DNA from: Capniomyces stellatus
Taxonomy: Eukaryota; Kickxellomycota; Harpellomycetes; Harpellales; Legeriomycetaceae
Direction of reading: 5' to 3'
Assembly (NCBI GenBank): GCA_001661515.1
Contig: LUVW01000022.1
Coordinates: 397,984-461,983, forward strand
DNA length: 64,000 nt
Below are positions 22,967-34,250 of the stretch, piece after piece (position 1 is the stretch's first letter; each line of letters begins with the position of its first letter). A program made the translations under genes and the position numbers. The notes under the pieces are model-generated. The model was not told the origin of the DNA and did no database searches. It was given only the letters and a program-made list of their open reading frames with translations.

Positions 22967-23764
22967 ATGGCAGTAGGCAAAACAGTTTATGTGGCTATCA
23001 TTTCGGTCACAATTTTCACTTTTTCTTTATTATTCTTTAACGAACTAACCAACACTTTATCAACACACGTTGTTAACAAAGTGAGCGAGAGCATCAAAGA
23101 TAATAGGCAGTGGGAAAACAACCAGTACTTTTTACACAGCAATCATGGTCTCGAGGCCAGAAAGACCAGACTTAGAACTTCTAAAGAACAATGTCCTGAA
23201 TTCGACAACAAACAAGACCGCTCCTGCAAAAAGACTACATTTTACACCTTGAGTAGCAGTCTGAAAAAAACCGATATTATCAGATCTTGGGATGAATATA
23301 ATCCAATAGTGTATACATTTGATAAAACCGATGATGAAACTCTTGGACTTGACATAGAAGTGGACAAGAGAGAGCGCTATAGAGTGATAAATTTTGTTTG
23401 GTTGGGTCTATTTAAACATTTGCTTTCGACCGACTTGGACACGGATTGTTTTGTTATGCTAGAAGAGCACGCAAGACTTGTAGATAAAGCTGGCTTTAAA
23501 CAAGAGTTGGAAAAAGTAAAGGCGAGCAGAGCCGAAGTATACTCGTTTTATAACGAAGACGATCCAGAGGCAACAGCCGAATACAACTTTAGCTCAGGGG
23601 CACTATTCTACAGAAGAAGCTACTTTAGCAGATTCTCTGATCACTTGCTTCATAATGCATGGTCGCTGCCGCTAGATCAGCTACTATCAACCGACGCACA
23701 TATGTGCAAATCTAGGAAGCCTTTTGTGAAGCTCGAGGGCAAGCCAAGATACGAGTACGACTAA
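22967..23764 (+). CDS. Putative type II membrane protein with glycosyltransferase-like features
   Basis: Single exon of 265 residues. Residues 8-26 form one hydrophobic segment close to the N-terminus without a cleavage site, as in Golgi type II signal-anchored enzymes; the remainder would be luminal. The luminal part has two cysteines near residues 76 and 87, a stretch ending CFVMLEEHARL (about 160-170), and GALFYRRSYFSRFS followed by LPLDQLLS near the C-terminus. The order (beta-strand plus acidic motif, then a Gly-x-x-x-Arg-Arg loop and a Pro-x-Asp) resembles GT-A glycosyltransferases of the GT25 type, where the acidic motif is usually EDD; here it reads EEH. That assignment is inference and weak. 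It sits between the two PhoD-like paralogues. Confidence 0.6.
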   Translation: MAVGKTVYVAIISVTIFTFSLLFFNELTNTLSTHVVNKVSESIKDNRQWENNQYFLHSNHGLEARKTRLRTSKEQCPEFDNKQDRSCKKTTFYTLSSSLKKTDIIRSWDEYNPIVYTFDKTDDETLGLDIEVDKRERYRVINFVWLGLFKHLLSTDLDTDCFVMLEEHARLVDKAGFKQELEKVKASRAEVYSFYNEDDPEATAEYNFSSGALFYRRSYFSRFSDHLLHNAWSLPLDQLLSTDAHMCKSRKPFVKLEGKPRYEYD

Positions 23765-25646
23765 TTTTGGATGTGTTCACCTGGGTTGCCTTGATTGAAG
23801 TTTGGTTTAGACCCATTTGGTTATTTTGACATGATTTCAATTCAATTAAAATAAAGTTATTATTTAAATAAAAAAAATATTAAAAAAAATAATTAGCTTT
23901 AAGCATAACCACAACGCACCACTACCAATTCATTGAAAGATATGTTTTTATAAGCATGAAAGTTCATGTCGTACATTTACCTTTTGAGTCTTGGTTGTTG
24001 ACTTGCAATAAAAAGAAAATAGGCTGCTGTGTACTCGCACCGCCCAAGTGTTTCAGGAACTTTACAAGCAGCTCAATCAGAGCGATTTTTACCAGAACTA
24101 TGTTACGAACCACCCATCACTGTTGCTGCTTTTATTTTATTATACTTTATTTTGCTACTATGTAAGGAAGTTTGGTTACCAATTTTTTACTTTCTTCTTC
24201 AATACTATCATTATTATGTGTTGATACTACAAAATGCTGGAAACTACTCGTTTATTACGATCTCGTAGAGTAAAAGGCGCGCCAGGTGATTGTGGTTTGT
24301 TGTTTTCGATGAGTGTTGTTTGTGATGCTGTTATATGCATCATTATAAAATTGGCTCAGCGTTGTTACTTGGAATATAATACACTTGGTGACACATGTAT
24401 AATCCATTAGCAAACATCTATGACTATAACGTTCGCTTTTTTTTTTGCAAGTGGCTTCAAGTCTTTTTTTTTAATTTAAAAAAAGTAGATATAGATAAGC
24501 AAGCTATACTGGGTCCAATTGTTTTGAGTATCCCCGCGAATAGCTTTTATTAATGCACCAAAATCTGTTTATTTGCACGAGTTGTTTTAACCCACGCTGT
24601 TTTTACCAAATAGATTTGCTTTTACCAAAAAAAAGCATCAATAAAATAAAAAGATTTGATGATTAGCTTTAAGATTGTTTTGCTACTCGTTCCAGAAAGC
24701 TCGGTTCGTGAAGTGCAAAAATAAGTGTCAAAAATACAAAAAAGTGTATATGAGTACTTTTATTCGAAATGTCTAGTCTCGTCTGTACGAATCTAGAAAG
24801 TGGAAAATAAAATGGCGAGCATGGTTGCTTATTACGGGAGTCTCGTTCATATTCTACTTGTAACAATGAAAAATATGACAGGCGCAACTAGCAAATGAGG
24901 CGATGTTTTGGCTCATGAAGTAAACTAATGGATTACATTGTGATAATCAAGTTATTTGTCAGCATTGTTAAAGAACCTTTCACTATAATTAAGAACAAGT
25001 AGTATTATTAGTGAAAATAAGAACAAGCACTATTATCAATAAAAATATGAACAATTGTTTCAATAATAAAATAAAAAACAAAAACAAGTACTCAAAATGG
25101 AGATGTTAGGGTTCAATTAAAAAATCGGGGACTAGGCTTGGAAGTTTGATCATTCTAGCCAATACTATAATATGTCGGCATTTAATATTCAGACAATCAA
25201 GTGTGTAATCAGTTATGCTTCGAAAATTTAAACAAGTTACATTTGGTTCTTAGGTTGCAAATCACAATTTGGAGACATCTACAGTGAGTTGGATGAGTTG
25301 CAAAAATACGGATGCTTGAATCGAGTACTGAAGACTCGGCTATAATAGCTTAATCTTGATTTTGTAGTAGAAAAAGAAAAAAAAAAATACCAAAATTGGT
25401 GTTTAAAGCTTTATATTAGCTAAACAGTCCAGGAATATCTTTCTTTAGTAATTACAGATTAAAGTTTACCAAAAAAATAATAGTCGCAATATAAATCTCG
25501 ACTTTGATTTATTTAAATATACATTTTGTTAGTTTGGTCATAAATCAAAACAGCAACAGCAACAACAACAACAGGAACAAAAAAAGTAAAGTTGGTTCCA
25601 TATACTGAAGCGAGCACCAATAAAGAAGAAAAGGTATTGATAAAAC
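23765..25646. other. AT-rich intergenic region
   Basis: Spacer and promoter region 5' of the second PhoD-like gene. Imperfect AAGAACAAG...TATTAT repeats are visible at about 24990-25060. Frames at 23956-24268 and 24669-24887 are short and carry no recognisable motif. Confidence 0.45.
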
Positions 25647-27482
25647 ATGGATTTCCCAGTAATCAACAAGGATAAGTTGAAGGAGAAGCTAAAGCATATA
25701 CACCATGGTAATGATAAGGAAACAACAACCGGGCTGTATGCTGGTAACGAGTATAAGTCAAATGTCAAGGAAGATTACGAGTATTACACGCATTTTGATA
25801 GCGAGGGAGTCCCGGTTGTAAAAGTGAGAGAGGATGGAATTCTTGGACCCAGCGTCATGTTTGTGAACACAGACTTAGTTAAGACAGAGTGGCAGGGCAG
25901 TGTTATGCTGTTGGTACCCGAGACGTACCAAGAACCCACAGTCACATTTTTGGATGGTATCACAAATGACTCATATTCAGGAATACCAGTTATTATTGGA
26001 AATTTCGAAAGGTCAGTCTTTTATCGTTACGACGTTTCAATTCCGATTGATGAAAACGCAGAGAAAAAAATCACTTACAACATCAGTGGCACTGCGGAAA
26101 CGTACGATTTTACAATACCAAGCAAAAAAGGGCCATGGAGGTGGACTTTTACGTCATGCAACGGGTGGTCATCAAATGTATCCGACAAGGCAAAAGAAGA
26201 GCTGGGAGGGGACAACGTTTTGTGGGACAATATGCTGGACATACACAAGCAAAAGCCGTACCATGTTATGATTGGAGGAGGCGACCAACTGTATTCAGAC
26301 AAGCTCTGGAGCACACATATATGGCACGAGTTTACAAGCTCCAACAAGTCGCTGAGAGAAGATTTTCCTTACACCAAAGAAATGGAGTACTACACAAGCA
26401 ACTTTTACTTTACCCACTATGTTAAATGTTTCTTTTACACTAGCAGGTTTACCAAAGCAATGACTACAATACCGTTTACATTCATTATTGACGATCATGA
26501 CATCTTTGACGGATGGGGCTCTTACCCAAAAGACCTACAAAACTCCAAAGTTTTCAAGGGAATCAAGATGAACGCATTCAAGTTTTTTGCACTATTCCAA
26601 GCACACACAAACGAATACATTTCAAGAAGCCAAGGGTACTTTGGGGATACCGGATTCAGCTTTTTAAAGAATTTTGGATCACACACAGCGGTTCTGGGAA
26701 TAGATACAAGATATGAGCGTAACTTGGACCAAATAGTTTCCAAGGGAACGTACGACCAGGTGTTTGAGAGGCTCAACAATCTTTCTCCTACTACCAAACA
26801 TCTTTTGGTTGTGCTGGGTGTTCCTATAGTGTACCCAAGGCTGACATACGTAGAAAGCGCGATGAGTATTATGAGCAAGGCGGGCATAACCAAGCTACGA
26901 ATTTTCCAAAAAGACGGTGCATTTGCGAAGCTTACAAACGATTTTGGAGAACCTGAGTTGCTGGACGACCTTAACGATCATTGGACGGCAAGTAACCACA
27001 TGGAAGAAAGATTGAAGTTAGTAACAGAACTGCAAGAAGTGTCAAAAGCAAAGCAGGTAAGAGTCACGTTTGTAGCAGGCGATGTGCACTGTTGCGGAGT
27101 GGGGTACTTTGCATCAAGCAAACCAGAGTTGCCAGAGTCTCAAGATTTCAGAAAGATGTCGCAGATTATTTCGTCAGCAATTGTGAATGTGCCGCCGCCA
27201 AATGCGGTTATCAGGCTGGTTCATTTGTCATCAAAGAAATACAAAGTCGATGCACACACACAGGAGAACATGGTTGATCTGTTCCAACACGATGTGAATG
27301 GAAAAAAGCCACGCAACAACAACAAAAAGCTGCTTGGAAGACGGAACTATGCCTCCTTTGAGGAAAGGCTGGACAACGGAGACTTGGTGGTTAACATTAA
27401 TGTTCAAAATGAAACAAACGATGGGTCAGTGCCGTATGAGTACATCATCGGACCATTGATGCCAGGTAGTGTGGCCGAATAA
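25647..27482 (+). CDS. PhoD-like metallophosphatase (paralogue 2)
   Basis: Single exon, 611 residues, starting MDFPVINKDKLK. It is collinear with the 18468-20318 gene along its length: GPSVMFVNTDLVKTEWQGSV, WRWTFTSCNGWSSNVS, IGGGDQLYSD, FIIDDHDIFDGWGSYP, LGIDTRYERNLDQIV, and VTFVAGDVHCCGVG near residue 485. The metal-binding GD, DDHD and GDVH blocks are intact, so it should be an active calcineurin-fold phosphatase of the PhoD-like group. No signal peptide or membrane segment. Both genes lack introns, unlike many neighbours, and the two copies differ at many positions, so the duplication is not recent. The start is supported by the shared MDFPV N-terminus. Confidence 0.88.
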   Translation: MDFPVINKDKLKEKLKHIHHGNDKETTTGLYAGNEYKSNVKEDYEYYTHFDSEGVPVVKVREDGILGPSVMFVNTDLVKTEWQGSVMLLVPETYQEPTVTFLDGITNDSYSGIPVIIGNFERSVFYRYDVSIPIDENAEKKITYNISGTAETYDFTIPSKKGPWRWTFTSCNGWSSNVSDKAKEELGGDNVLWDNMLDIHKQKPYHVMIGGGDQLYSDKLWSTHIWHEFTSSNKSLREDFPYTKEMEYYTSNFYFTHYVKCFFYTSRFTKAMTTIPFTFIIDDHDIFDGWGSYPKDLQNSKVFKGIKMNAFKFFALFQAHTNEYISRSQGYFGDTGFSFLKNFGSHTAVLGIDTRYERNLDQIVSKGTYDQVFERLNNLSPTTKHLLVVLGVPIVYPRLTYVESAMSIMSKAGITKLRIFQKDGAFAKLTNDFGEPELLDDLNDHWTASNHMEERLKLVTELQEVSKAKQVRVTFVAGDVHCCGVGYFASSKPELPESQDFRKMSQIISSAIVNVPPPNAVIRLVHLSSKKYKVDAHTQENMVDLFQHDVNGKKPRNNNKKLLGRRNYASFEERLDNGDLVVNINVQNETNDGSVPYEYIIGPLMPGSVAE

Positions 27483-28046
27483 GATGTTTTCTCTTTATGG
27501 TTTAGTTACTATTTTAGGTTTAGCTTTCTATTATTTATTTAAATATCCTGTCTTTTTTTTATGGATTGTTTTTATATTTTTATATTTTTTTACTTTTTAC
27601 TTTCAACAGGTTTTTTAATCTCTGGTTTTATAAATGGCTAACACCAACTAATTTGATTTGATTGTTACGATTTATTGGCAACAGAATCAACACAACAAAA
27701 CGTACAAGAATAAACCTAATTTCAAGTAATTGCTGACAAATTTCGAATAGCCCAAAATTAATTTGATAGAAATGTTGGATTTTGGATTTTTTTGAAAAGA
27801 AAAGAAAGAGTAACATTTCAACAATGAAAAAAAAAGAGTAAACACGTTTCTACAAACTTTATTTTCACAACTAAAAAAGCAATAAACCCAAAGCCAAGAT
27901 TCATAAAGGCAGCAATTCTACAATAAAAGTGAACTTGGGGGTTCAGGAAAGATAAAGGCCTAGAAGCGCGCATATAATATACTCGGAGCTCGGCCAAGCA
28001 GGGTGCTCAAGCTTTTCTAAACATCAATATCGAGTCACGTATTAAA
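27483..28046. other. Intergenic spacer between PhoD-like paralogue 2 and the ChaC-like gene
   Basis: 3' flank of the phosphatase and 5' flank of the ChaC-like gene. It contains one copy of a short dispersed repeat (27671-27707). A TATAATATA element at about 27972-27980 lies roughly 70 bases before the ChaC ATG. Confidence 0.45.
27671..27707. repeat. Dispersed repeat copy A
   Basis: 37 bases starting TTTATTGGCAACAGAATCAA match 40055-40091 with three mismatches, in the same orientation. Similarity fades on both sides. The other copy lies in the gene-poor region about 12 kb away. Confidence 0.65.
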
Positions 28047-28893
28047 ATGAGCGAAATTTCGAGCCAAAGCAGCGAGTACAAAGATGGGGTGTGGATATTT
28101 GGATATGGGAGTTTGATATGGAAAGTTGATTTCCCAATTGAAGATCAGTAAGCGGCTGTTTCCTGTTACTTTACTTTATACACTGCTAAAACATGAACAA
28201 CGTAAAAATGAGGTAGAGTTAAAGCAAATGGAATTGAGTATAGGTGGTTTTGTTGATATATATATATATATATGCTGGTTTTATAGGAGGTTTGGGTATA
28301 TTAAAGGATATGTCCGCAGATTTTGGCAAAAGAGCCATGACCACAGAGGGACACCTGAGAAGCCAGGGTTTGTGGTGACACTGATAGAGTACGAGGAGTG
28401 GGTGGAAATGAATGATAATGAACATAACTCGATACCAAGGAATAGGGAGGAGGCGATATGCTGGGGAATGGCGTATAAAATCAAAAGTGGCGAGGAGAAA
28501 TCTGTTCTTGAACATTTGGATTTCCGAGAAAAAGATGGGTACTCGATCCACAAGGTGCAGATATTTGGGCATAAAGGGGGCAAGTCGGGCGGGGGAACAT
28601 CAGAAGATTTAGGTTTGGATGGCAACAGAGGTATACAGACAGATGGGAGTGCCACAGTGTTGGTCCCTAGCGCGATAGCGTATATAGGCAAGACAGACAA
28701 TTCGTCGTTTGCAGGGCCGCAGAAGAAGGATCACGTAGCCAAGACAATACATTGTACAGTAGGGCCTAGTGGCAGCAACAAAGAGTACTTGCTGAATCTG
28801 TGTAAGGCGCTGCGTGACTTGTCGTCAGATGCCATTGACGAGCATTTGTTAGACCTAGAGTCGATTATTCTTGAAATAGATAGGGATAGCTAG
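28047..28893 (+). CDS. CHAC2: Gamma-glutamylcyclotransferase, ChaC family (glutathione-specific)
   Basis: Two exons, 28047-28147 and 28287-28893, joined by a GTAAGC...TTATAG intron, giving 235 residues. ChaC enzymes cleave glutathione in the cytosol to 5-oxoproline and Cys-Gly. The substrate-binding loop [12 protein letters not shown] lies at residues 15-26 in exon 1. Exon 2 continues [31 protein letters not shown], then LDFREKDGY, where Glu115 is the expected catalytic acid, and later AYIG and [10 protein letters not shown]. The frame at 28126 that reads through the intron would lack the essential GYGSL motif, so the spliced model is preferred. The family is usually about 180-235 residues; a 25-residue Gly/Ser-rich insert near residue 130-150 explains the length here. 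Confidence 0.9.
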
Positions 28894-29066
28894 CTTACCA
28901 AAAGTCAAATTTAACAGTTTTGTGGTAAAATTTAGTTTGACCGGAATAAATAGGAGTAGCAAGATGATGATAGCCAGTCATATTTGGGGAAAATCGAATT
29001 CAATTTAATAGCGAAAATTATAGTCAACAATTTAAAACACTGTGAATTTAATGAGCCAGTGGATTA

Positions 29067-29108
29067 GGGGGGGGGGGGGGGNNNNNNNNNNNNNNGGGGG
29101 GGGGGGGG
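29067..29108. repeat. Poly-G tract interrupted by a 14-base assembly gap
   Basis: Fifteen G bases (29067-29081), then Ns at 29082-29095, then thirteen G bases (29096-29108). The true length of the homopolymer is unknown. It lies between the convergent ends of the ChaC-like and FHA-domain genes. Confidence 0.95.
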
Positions 29109-29281
29109 TGTGTAATGTTCTAAAAGTGAGCAACGGGGTGTATGTTCGCAGTAATGATTGATTGAAAATAAAGTAAAATATAAATGCACTAAAGGAAAGA
29201 TGTGGCATAAAAGTACAAGATGAGTCCAGTAAATAGATGGCATCAAAGAAATAAATGTAAAGTAGGAGAAATGGCGATTGA

Positions 29282-32200
29282 TTATTTTGATTTAAGACGA
29301 GTAGACTTGCGTGTAGCAACAGGGAATTTGGGCATTGTCAAGGGCTTGGGTTTAGGTTTAGACTTTGTTTTGGGTTTGGGTTTAGACTCTGTTTTGGGTT
29401 TAGGTTTAGATTTAGTTTTAGGTATGGGTTTAGGTTTAGATATGGGTTTAGGTATAGGCTTGGTCTTAGGTATGGATTTAGTTTTTGATGTTGATCTTGA
29501 TTTTGGCGATATTTTTGTGCCAAAAGTTTCACTTGGATTGTAGCCGAGATCAGGATCAAGAAAAGAGCCGGAATCAGAGTTAGACCCAGACCCAGAGCCA
29601 GAATCGGGCCTGGGCCTAGAATCCAAATCTGAAACTGAATCCAGATCTGAACCCAAATCCGAGTTTGAGTTTGAGTTTGAGTTTGAGTTTGAGTTTGAGT
29701 TTGAAGCTGAATAGAGATTGGTTTTGGGAAAATGTTTTTGTGGAGTTGGAGTTAGGGGATGTTCGCCGTACTGATCAGAGTCAAGCTCAGACAAGGAATC
29801 TGAGCGGGAAGAGAAATTGAGAAGACTTGTGATTGTGCCTGGGATCTTGGCAGTAGTTTGGATTTGGGTATTGCTTTGGATTTGGGATTCGTTTGGTTGG
29901 GCAGTTGAAGAATGAGGATTGTTGGTTGGGATTGGGTTGGAGCTGGAAAGGGACCGAAAACTAACAGCGTTGGAGTCTGGGTTTACGGTAGAGTTAGCAT
30001 GTCTAACTTGATGAGCATCAACACTAAGGCTGAGACTGAGACTGTGACAGAGACTGAGGCTGAGGCTAGTGTTATCATCGTTATCATTATCGTTATCGTT
30101 ATCATAGTCACAGTTATAATCATCACCAACACGACTACCAACACGACTACCTTCAACTTGATACCCAAGCTCATCAAACGTACCATGACCAGTTTGGGGT
30201 TCAGAATCGTCGAGATAATCTGGATAGCGGTTGGAGGTGGGGCAGTTGGGTTGTTTTGGGGGAAGGTGGGGTTTATCAAGAGCGTTGCTTCGTCTGCGCA
30301 TGGTGATGCCAAGAACACCGCGACGTTTGTTGATGTTTTCGGGCAGAAAGTTGCAGTTGGCGGCTGTGGAGTTGCTAGTACCAGAAGTGGTAGGAACAAT
30401 TCCCAGCAGATTCAGGTTGGGAGCGCTGTACTCTGAGCAACCGATGGCTGAGTTGAATAGTGCGGATGAAGACAGCGGCCTGAAGAACGACTGGGAAATC
30501 GCACTGGCCATTGGGGGCAGTCTGGCTAGTGCTGTTGCAATCCCAACAGTGTTCCTAACCCTTGTAGTCCTTCGCAGCCCCAATGACTTTGTCACACCCG
30601 ATATTGTTCTTGGCATGGATGAAGCTGTACTTGTGTTCGTATTGATGTTGCTGCTGGAGTTGGCGTTAGAATTGACGTTAGAATTGACGTTGGTTTGTAA
30701 TGGCAAGTTGGCTGATTTCAAGTGTTGGTAATGTTTAGGAGTTGATATGAGTGAAGGCGTTGGGTGAATTACTTGTGGTTGTGGGCCAGAAACCATGTTT
30801 AGTTCCGGCAGTTCCTGGAGCACAGTTGGTGGCTTTGTAGCTATGTTCAGGCCGGGGTTTGGTGTAAGTGAACAGTAGCTATTTTCTCCAGCCGAGTTCC
30901 TCGCATCTAAAATCACCCCTGAGCCATTGTCAAAAAGCCCAACCTTATCCAAACCAGACATGTCGGTTCTAACTGGCACCAATTTGGACGGAGATCCAGC
31001 TTGCATTTCGGCATTGACAAGAACTTGGCTTTCAATCATAGGTGTGACTGGCTGTGACTGAGGGAACAGGTTCGAGGTTCCCGAGTCGGGCTCAGACTCG
31101 TAATTTGGTTTAGAATCAATTTCAAGTTCATCAGAGCAACTACCGCTATCTTTACATTCACCTTTATCGTTGCCTTGGCTGTTGCTTCCATCATTGTCTT
31201 TAGCTTGAGCCTTGGTTTTACTGTCCAGTCTGGGATTAGTTGGCAAATCAGGATGGGTTGGAAGCGAGTTTGAAAACAGCAAGTTTCTAGTGCCTAAATA
31301 CAAAAAATCCGAGTTTGTTCTTTTCGAATCAAAAGCTGAAGTTTGATTGAGGCTTCCTGTGTTTTTGCTTTTGCTTTTGCTTTTGCTTTTGCTTTTGCTT
31401 TTGCTTTTGCTTTTGTTTGCTGCTGTTCTTTGTACACATATCTCGTACTCTTGATCACCATCATAATCTTCTTCAGCATCGTACTCTTCCATAGCAATCT
31501 TTGGACTTTCTCTGATATTTTGCGGTTCATTGTAAGCTGTCATCAATGGACTTGACTTGACCTTGTTCAACATCATGTCATTTAAACTCATGCTCAACTT
31601 TTGCACGTTTTCGTTTTCGTTTTCGTTTTCTTGTTCAATTTCATTCTCATTAGCGCTTTCCATATCTGTATACTCTGTCTGTTGAGTCAGTTCTGTCTCT
31701 TCGCTTTCCACTCCATTGGCCAACTTATCCAGACCCAGCTTCGACACTAGCTGGCCACTCACCAGTATTATTTGTGCGTTGAACACCTTGATTGGCTTTA
31801 GCTTTGGAAAATATTCTGTTCTTTCCTCGTCTGAATCAACAAGCTGACTAAACTGCAAAGCGTCGTGACTCGTCTGCATTTTTATGTCTCCTGCACTCTC
31901 GTGTCCACTCTTATCTCCACTATTATTTCCACAGCCTTTTTTGTTTCTGTTTGTCATCAAAAGCCTCGTGTTTGGCATTGACCTCATCGTTACTGTTTTT
32001 GCTCCTACTATCTGCAGCGCCTCTGGTTCCGAAAACTGAGAAAGGTCCTCGTTTTTAATATTCAAGTCTGCAATTCCTTTATTTACGTCTCTGCTTGTGC
32101 CCACATATCCTTTTCTAGCATTGTTATCGTCCACGCCTGCCATACTACCACGTCCACCATTGTAGCCATCGCTATTACAGCACAGTTCCTGCTCGCTTCC

Positions 32201-34250
32201 AAGGTCGTGCCCAGACTCAATTCCCGACTCGAACTCTTCTTCCCCTTCGTCACCCTCCCCATCTTCGTCCTTTATATATTCTAGGGCCCTATTGACAAAC
32301 TGTGTTTCGTGAACCTGCGATACTTCATTTTCTTCCCTGTTTTCTACTTTGATCATTGCCTCCATTTCCTCTTTAACACCTTTCTCAGCCAAGCAAAAAC
32401 GGCCTTCCTCAACCCCAAACCCCACACTCTTGCCCCCATTATTCTCTTCATTTCCAAACTCAAGCTTAACTGGGGTCAGAATCATACTGCTGTTATTGCT
32501 TCTTGCCCGTCCCTCATGGCCATTCTCGTCATTCATTGGTTCCAAACGCTGCCTCTTATGCTGTTCTGCATCCATGTTCCACCCAAACACATCCAAGTGC
32601 CCATCGCCTTCATCATCAGTAACCGACTTTAATCTGTTTCCTGCCATTCTACTTTTTACCTTTACTTTTGTATTCGCTTCCAGCTCCATGTTCGCCTCCT
32701 CTTTCTCACCATCCATAACCCCGGTTTTGACTCTGGTTCTATTGGTGCTGTTGGCTACACCACACATATTATCCCCACCCTCACGCGCCACATTGGATTC
32801 TATAAACCGAACAACCCAATCAGGCCTTAGCTCTTCAGCCACCTTGTCTGCACCGGTTTTGCTAACTTGGCTCAACTCTACAAACGCCTCTATGTCTGCT
32901 ATCCATAACCGTGTCGACTTGCTTATTATAACTGCCCCACTTTGCTTAATCCTGTTTGAAAACTCATCAATTGATACCCCGTTTTTTGTCTTTAAAACAT
33001 GCAACATCAGCGCTCCATCGATTTCTACAATTTCAATCACTTGTTAGTCGCATTACCACCAAAACAATCAATCAATCATCAATCAATCATCAATCAATCA
33101 TCAATCAATCATCAATCAATCAATCAAATACATTTATTTATTTACACCAAGACATCTAATCTACCCCCCAACGCCCGTCCATCCACTAACCTATAATCAC
33201 GTGCTTGCCTGAAACTCGCCTAGAGTTCAGCTTCACATTCATCTCATCTGCCCGCCCAACCAAGTGCTCCCCTCGATCCAATATATACTTTGAAACAATA
33301 TTCTCTTCCGCTTCTCTGTATCCATAGCCCTCATCCTTCACATCGTCTCTACTGTTTTCTCGCACATAGAGCTCCCATCTATATTCTTTTTCCTCGCTTT
33401 CCACCCCACAACTATCCGCCAAACTCATTTCTTGTGTTTCAAAATGCTCCTCTGCTCCATTCCCATCTCTTTTCGCATTTACCTCGCTAAAATCCTCCTC
33501 CTTGACTCCTCCACTAATCGCATTGCTCTCTCCGATCCCTCTTGTCCCTATTGTCCCGTCAAATACCACCATTTTTCGCTTCCTAGCCATTTTGTCGCTG
33601 GAATACCACTCCTTCTTGGCACCCTGCTGTGTCGACTCTATTATGTTGTTGTGACACGATATAAAATCACTGCTCTCGTCTTTAATCCGCAATTTCCCTA
33701 CCGCTGCACCCTTATTCCTCCTCTTTCTGTCCACTTTTAAGCTCTTTGAATCTTTGGTATCAAGCATTTTTTCGTATTCTCCCTCGATTCTCCTTGTAAA
33801 CTTGCTTTTTAGCCCAGCAAACTTGCTTTTGCTATCTTTATTGGGACTACTGAACTCGCTTTTAACAACTTTGTAATTTCTACTGCTACCCTTTTTGTCT
33901 ACACTTCTCCCTACTCGGTTCCCCGCTTCTTTTACTTTGCCATTTTCTATCCCATCAAGCAATACGTTATCATTTCCCTTCCTCGCCTTGTAGCCTTTTT
34001 TTCTGCTTTCTGCTTCATTTTTATCCAACAACTGATCAATTTCAGCCTCCATCGATGTACTTTGGTTGGATTCATTGTTGTTGTCATGGATTGTATCCTC
34101 CTCTATCAATCCTGGCTTCAATTCTCGATTACTATTCACCAATTTAAGCCTTTTTCGGCTGTATACTCTTGAAGCAAATACCATCCCCGTGTTTCCATAA
34201 TTAAATCCGATGCGCCCTTCTTTACCTCGACCTTGAGTATAATCCAGCAA
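29282..34250 (-). CDS. Large FHA-domain protein with long low-complexity tail
   Basis: Two exons, 34250-33191 and 33024-29282, joined by a GTTAGT...TTGTAG intron with a GACTAAC branch-like site, giving 1600 residues in frame. Only the join restores a full forkhead-associated domain: exon 1 ends with HLVGRAD (Gly332-Arg333) and RRVSGKHVII (Ser347, His350), and exon 2 begins with EIDGALMLHVLKTKNGVS (Asn368-Gly369). These Gly-Arg, Ser-x-x-His and Asn-Gly motifs bind phosphothreonine. About 300 basic/acidic residues precede it; about 1150 Ser/Asn/Glu-rich residues follow, with KSKSKS, NENENE, DNDNDN, SNSNSN and Lys/Pro repeats, and a basic end RKSTRLKSK. FHA proteins often act in DNA-damage signalling or transcription. 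I cannot tell whether it is an Nbs1/Xrs2 relative; no BRCT domain is evident. Confidence 0.7.
33065..33127. repeat. 11-base tandem repeat inside the FHA-gene intron
   Basis: About five copies of CAATCAATCAT in the 166-base intron, upstream of the branch-like site. Its copy number could alter intron length. Confidence 0.85.

Noticed and set aside
32349..33047. 232-codon plus-strand frame
   Set aside because: Antisense to the FHA-protein exon; Ser/Pro-rich as expected from complementing acidic codons.
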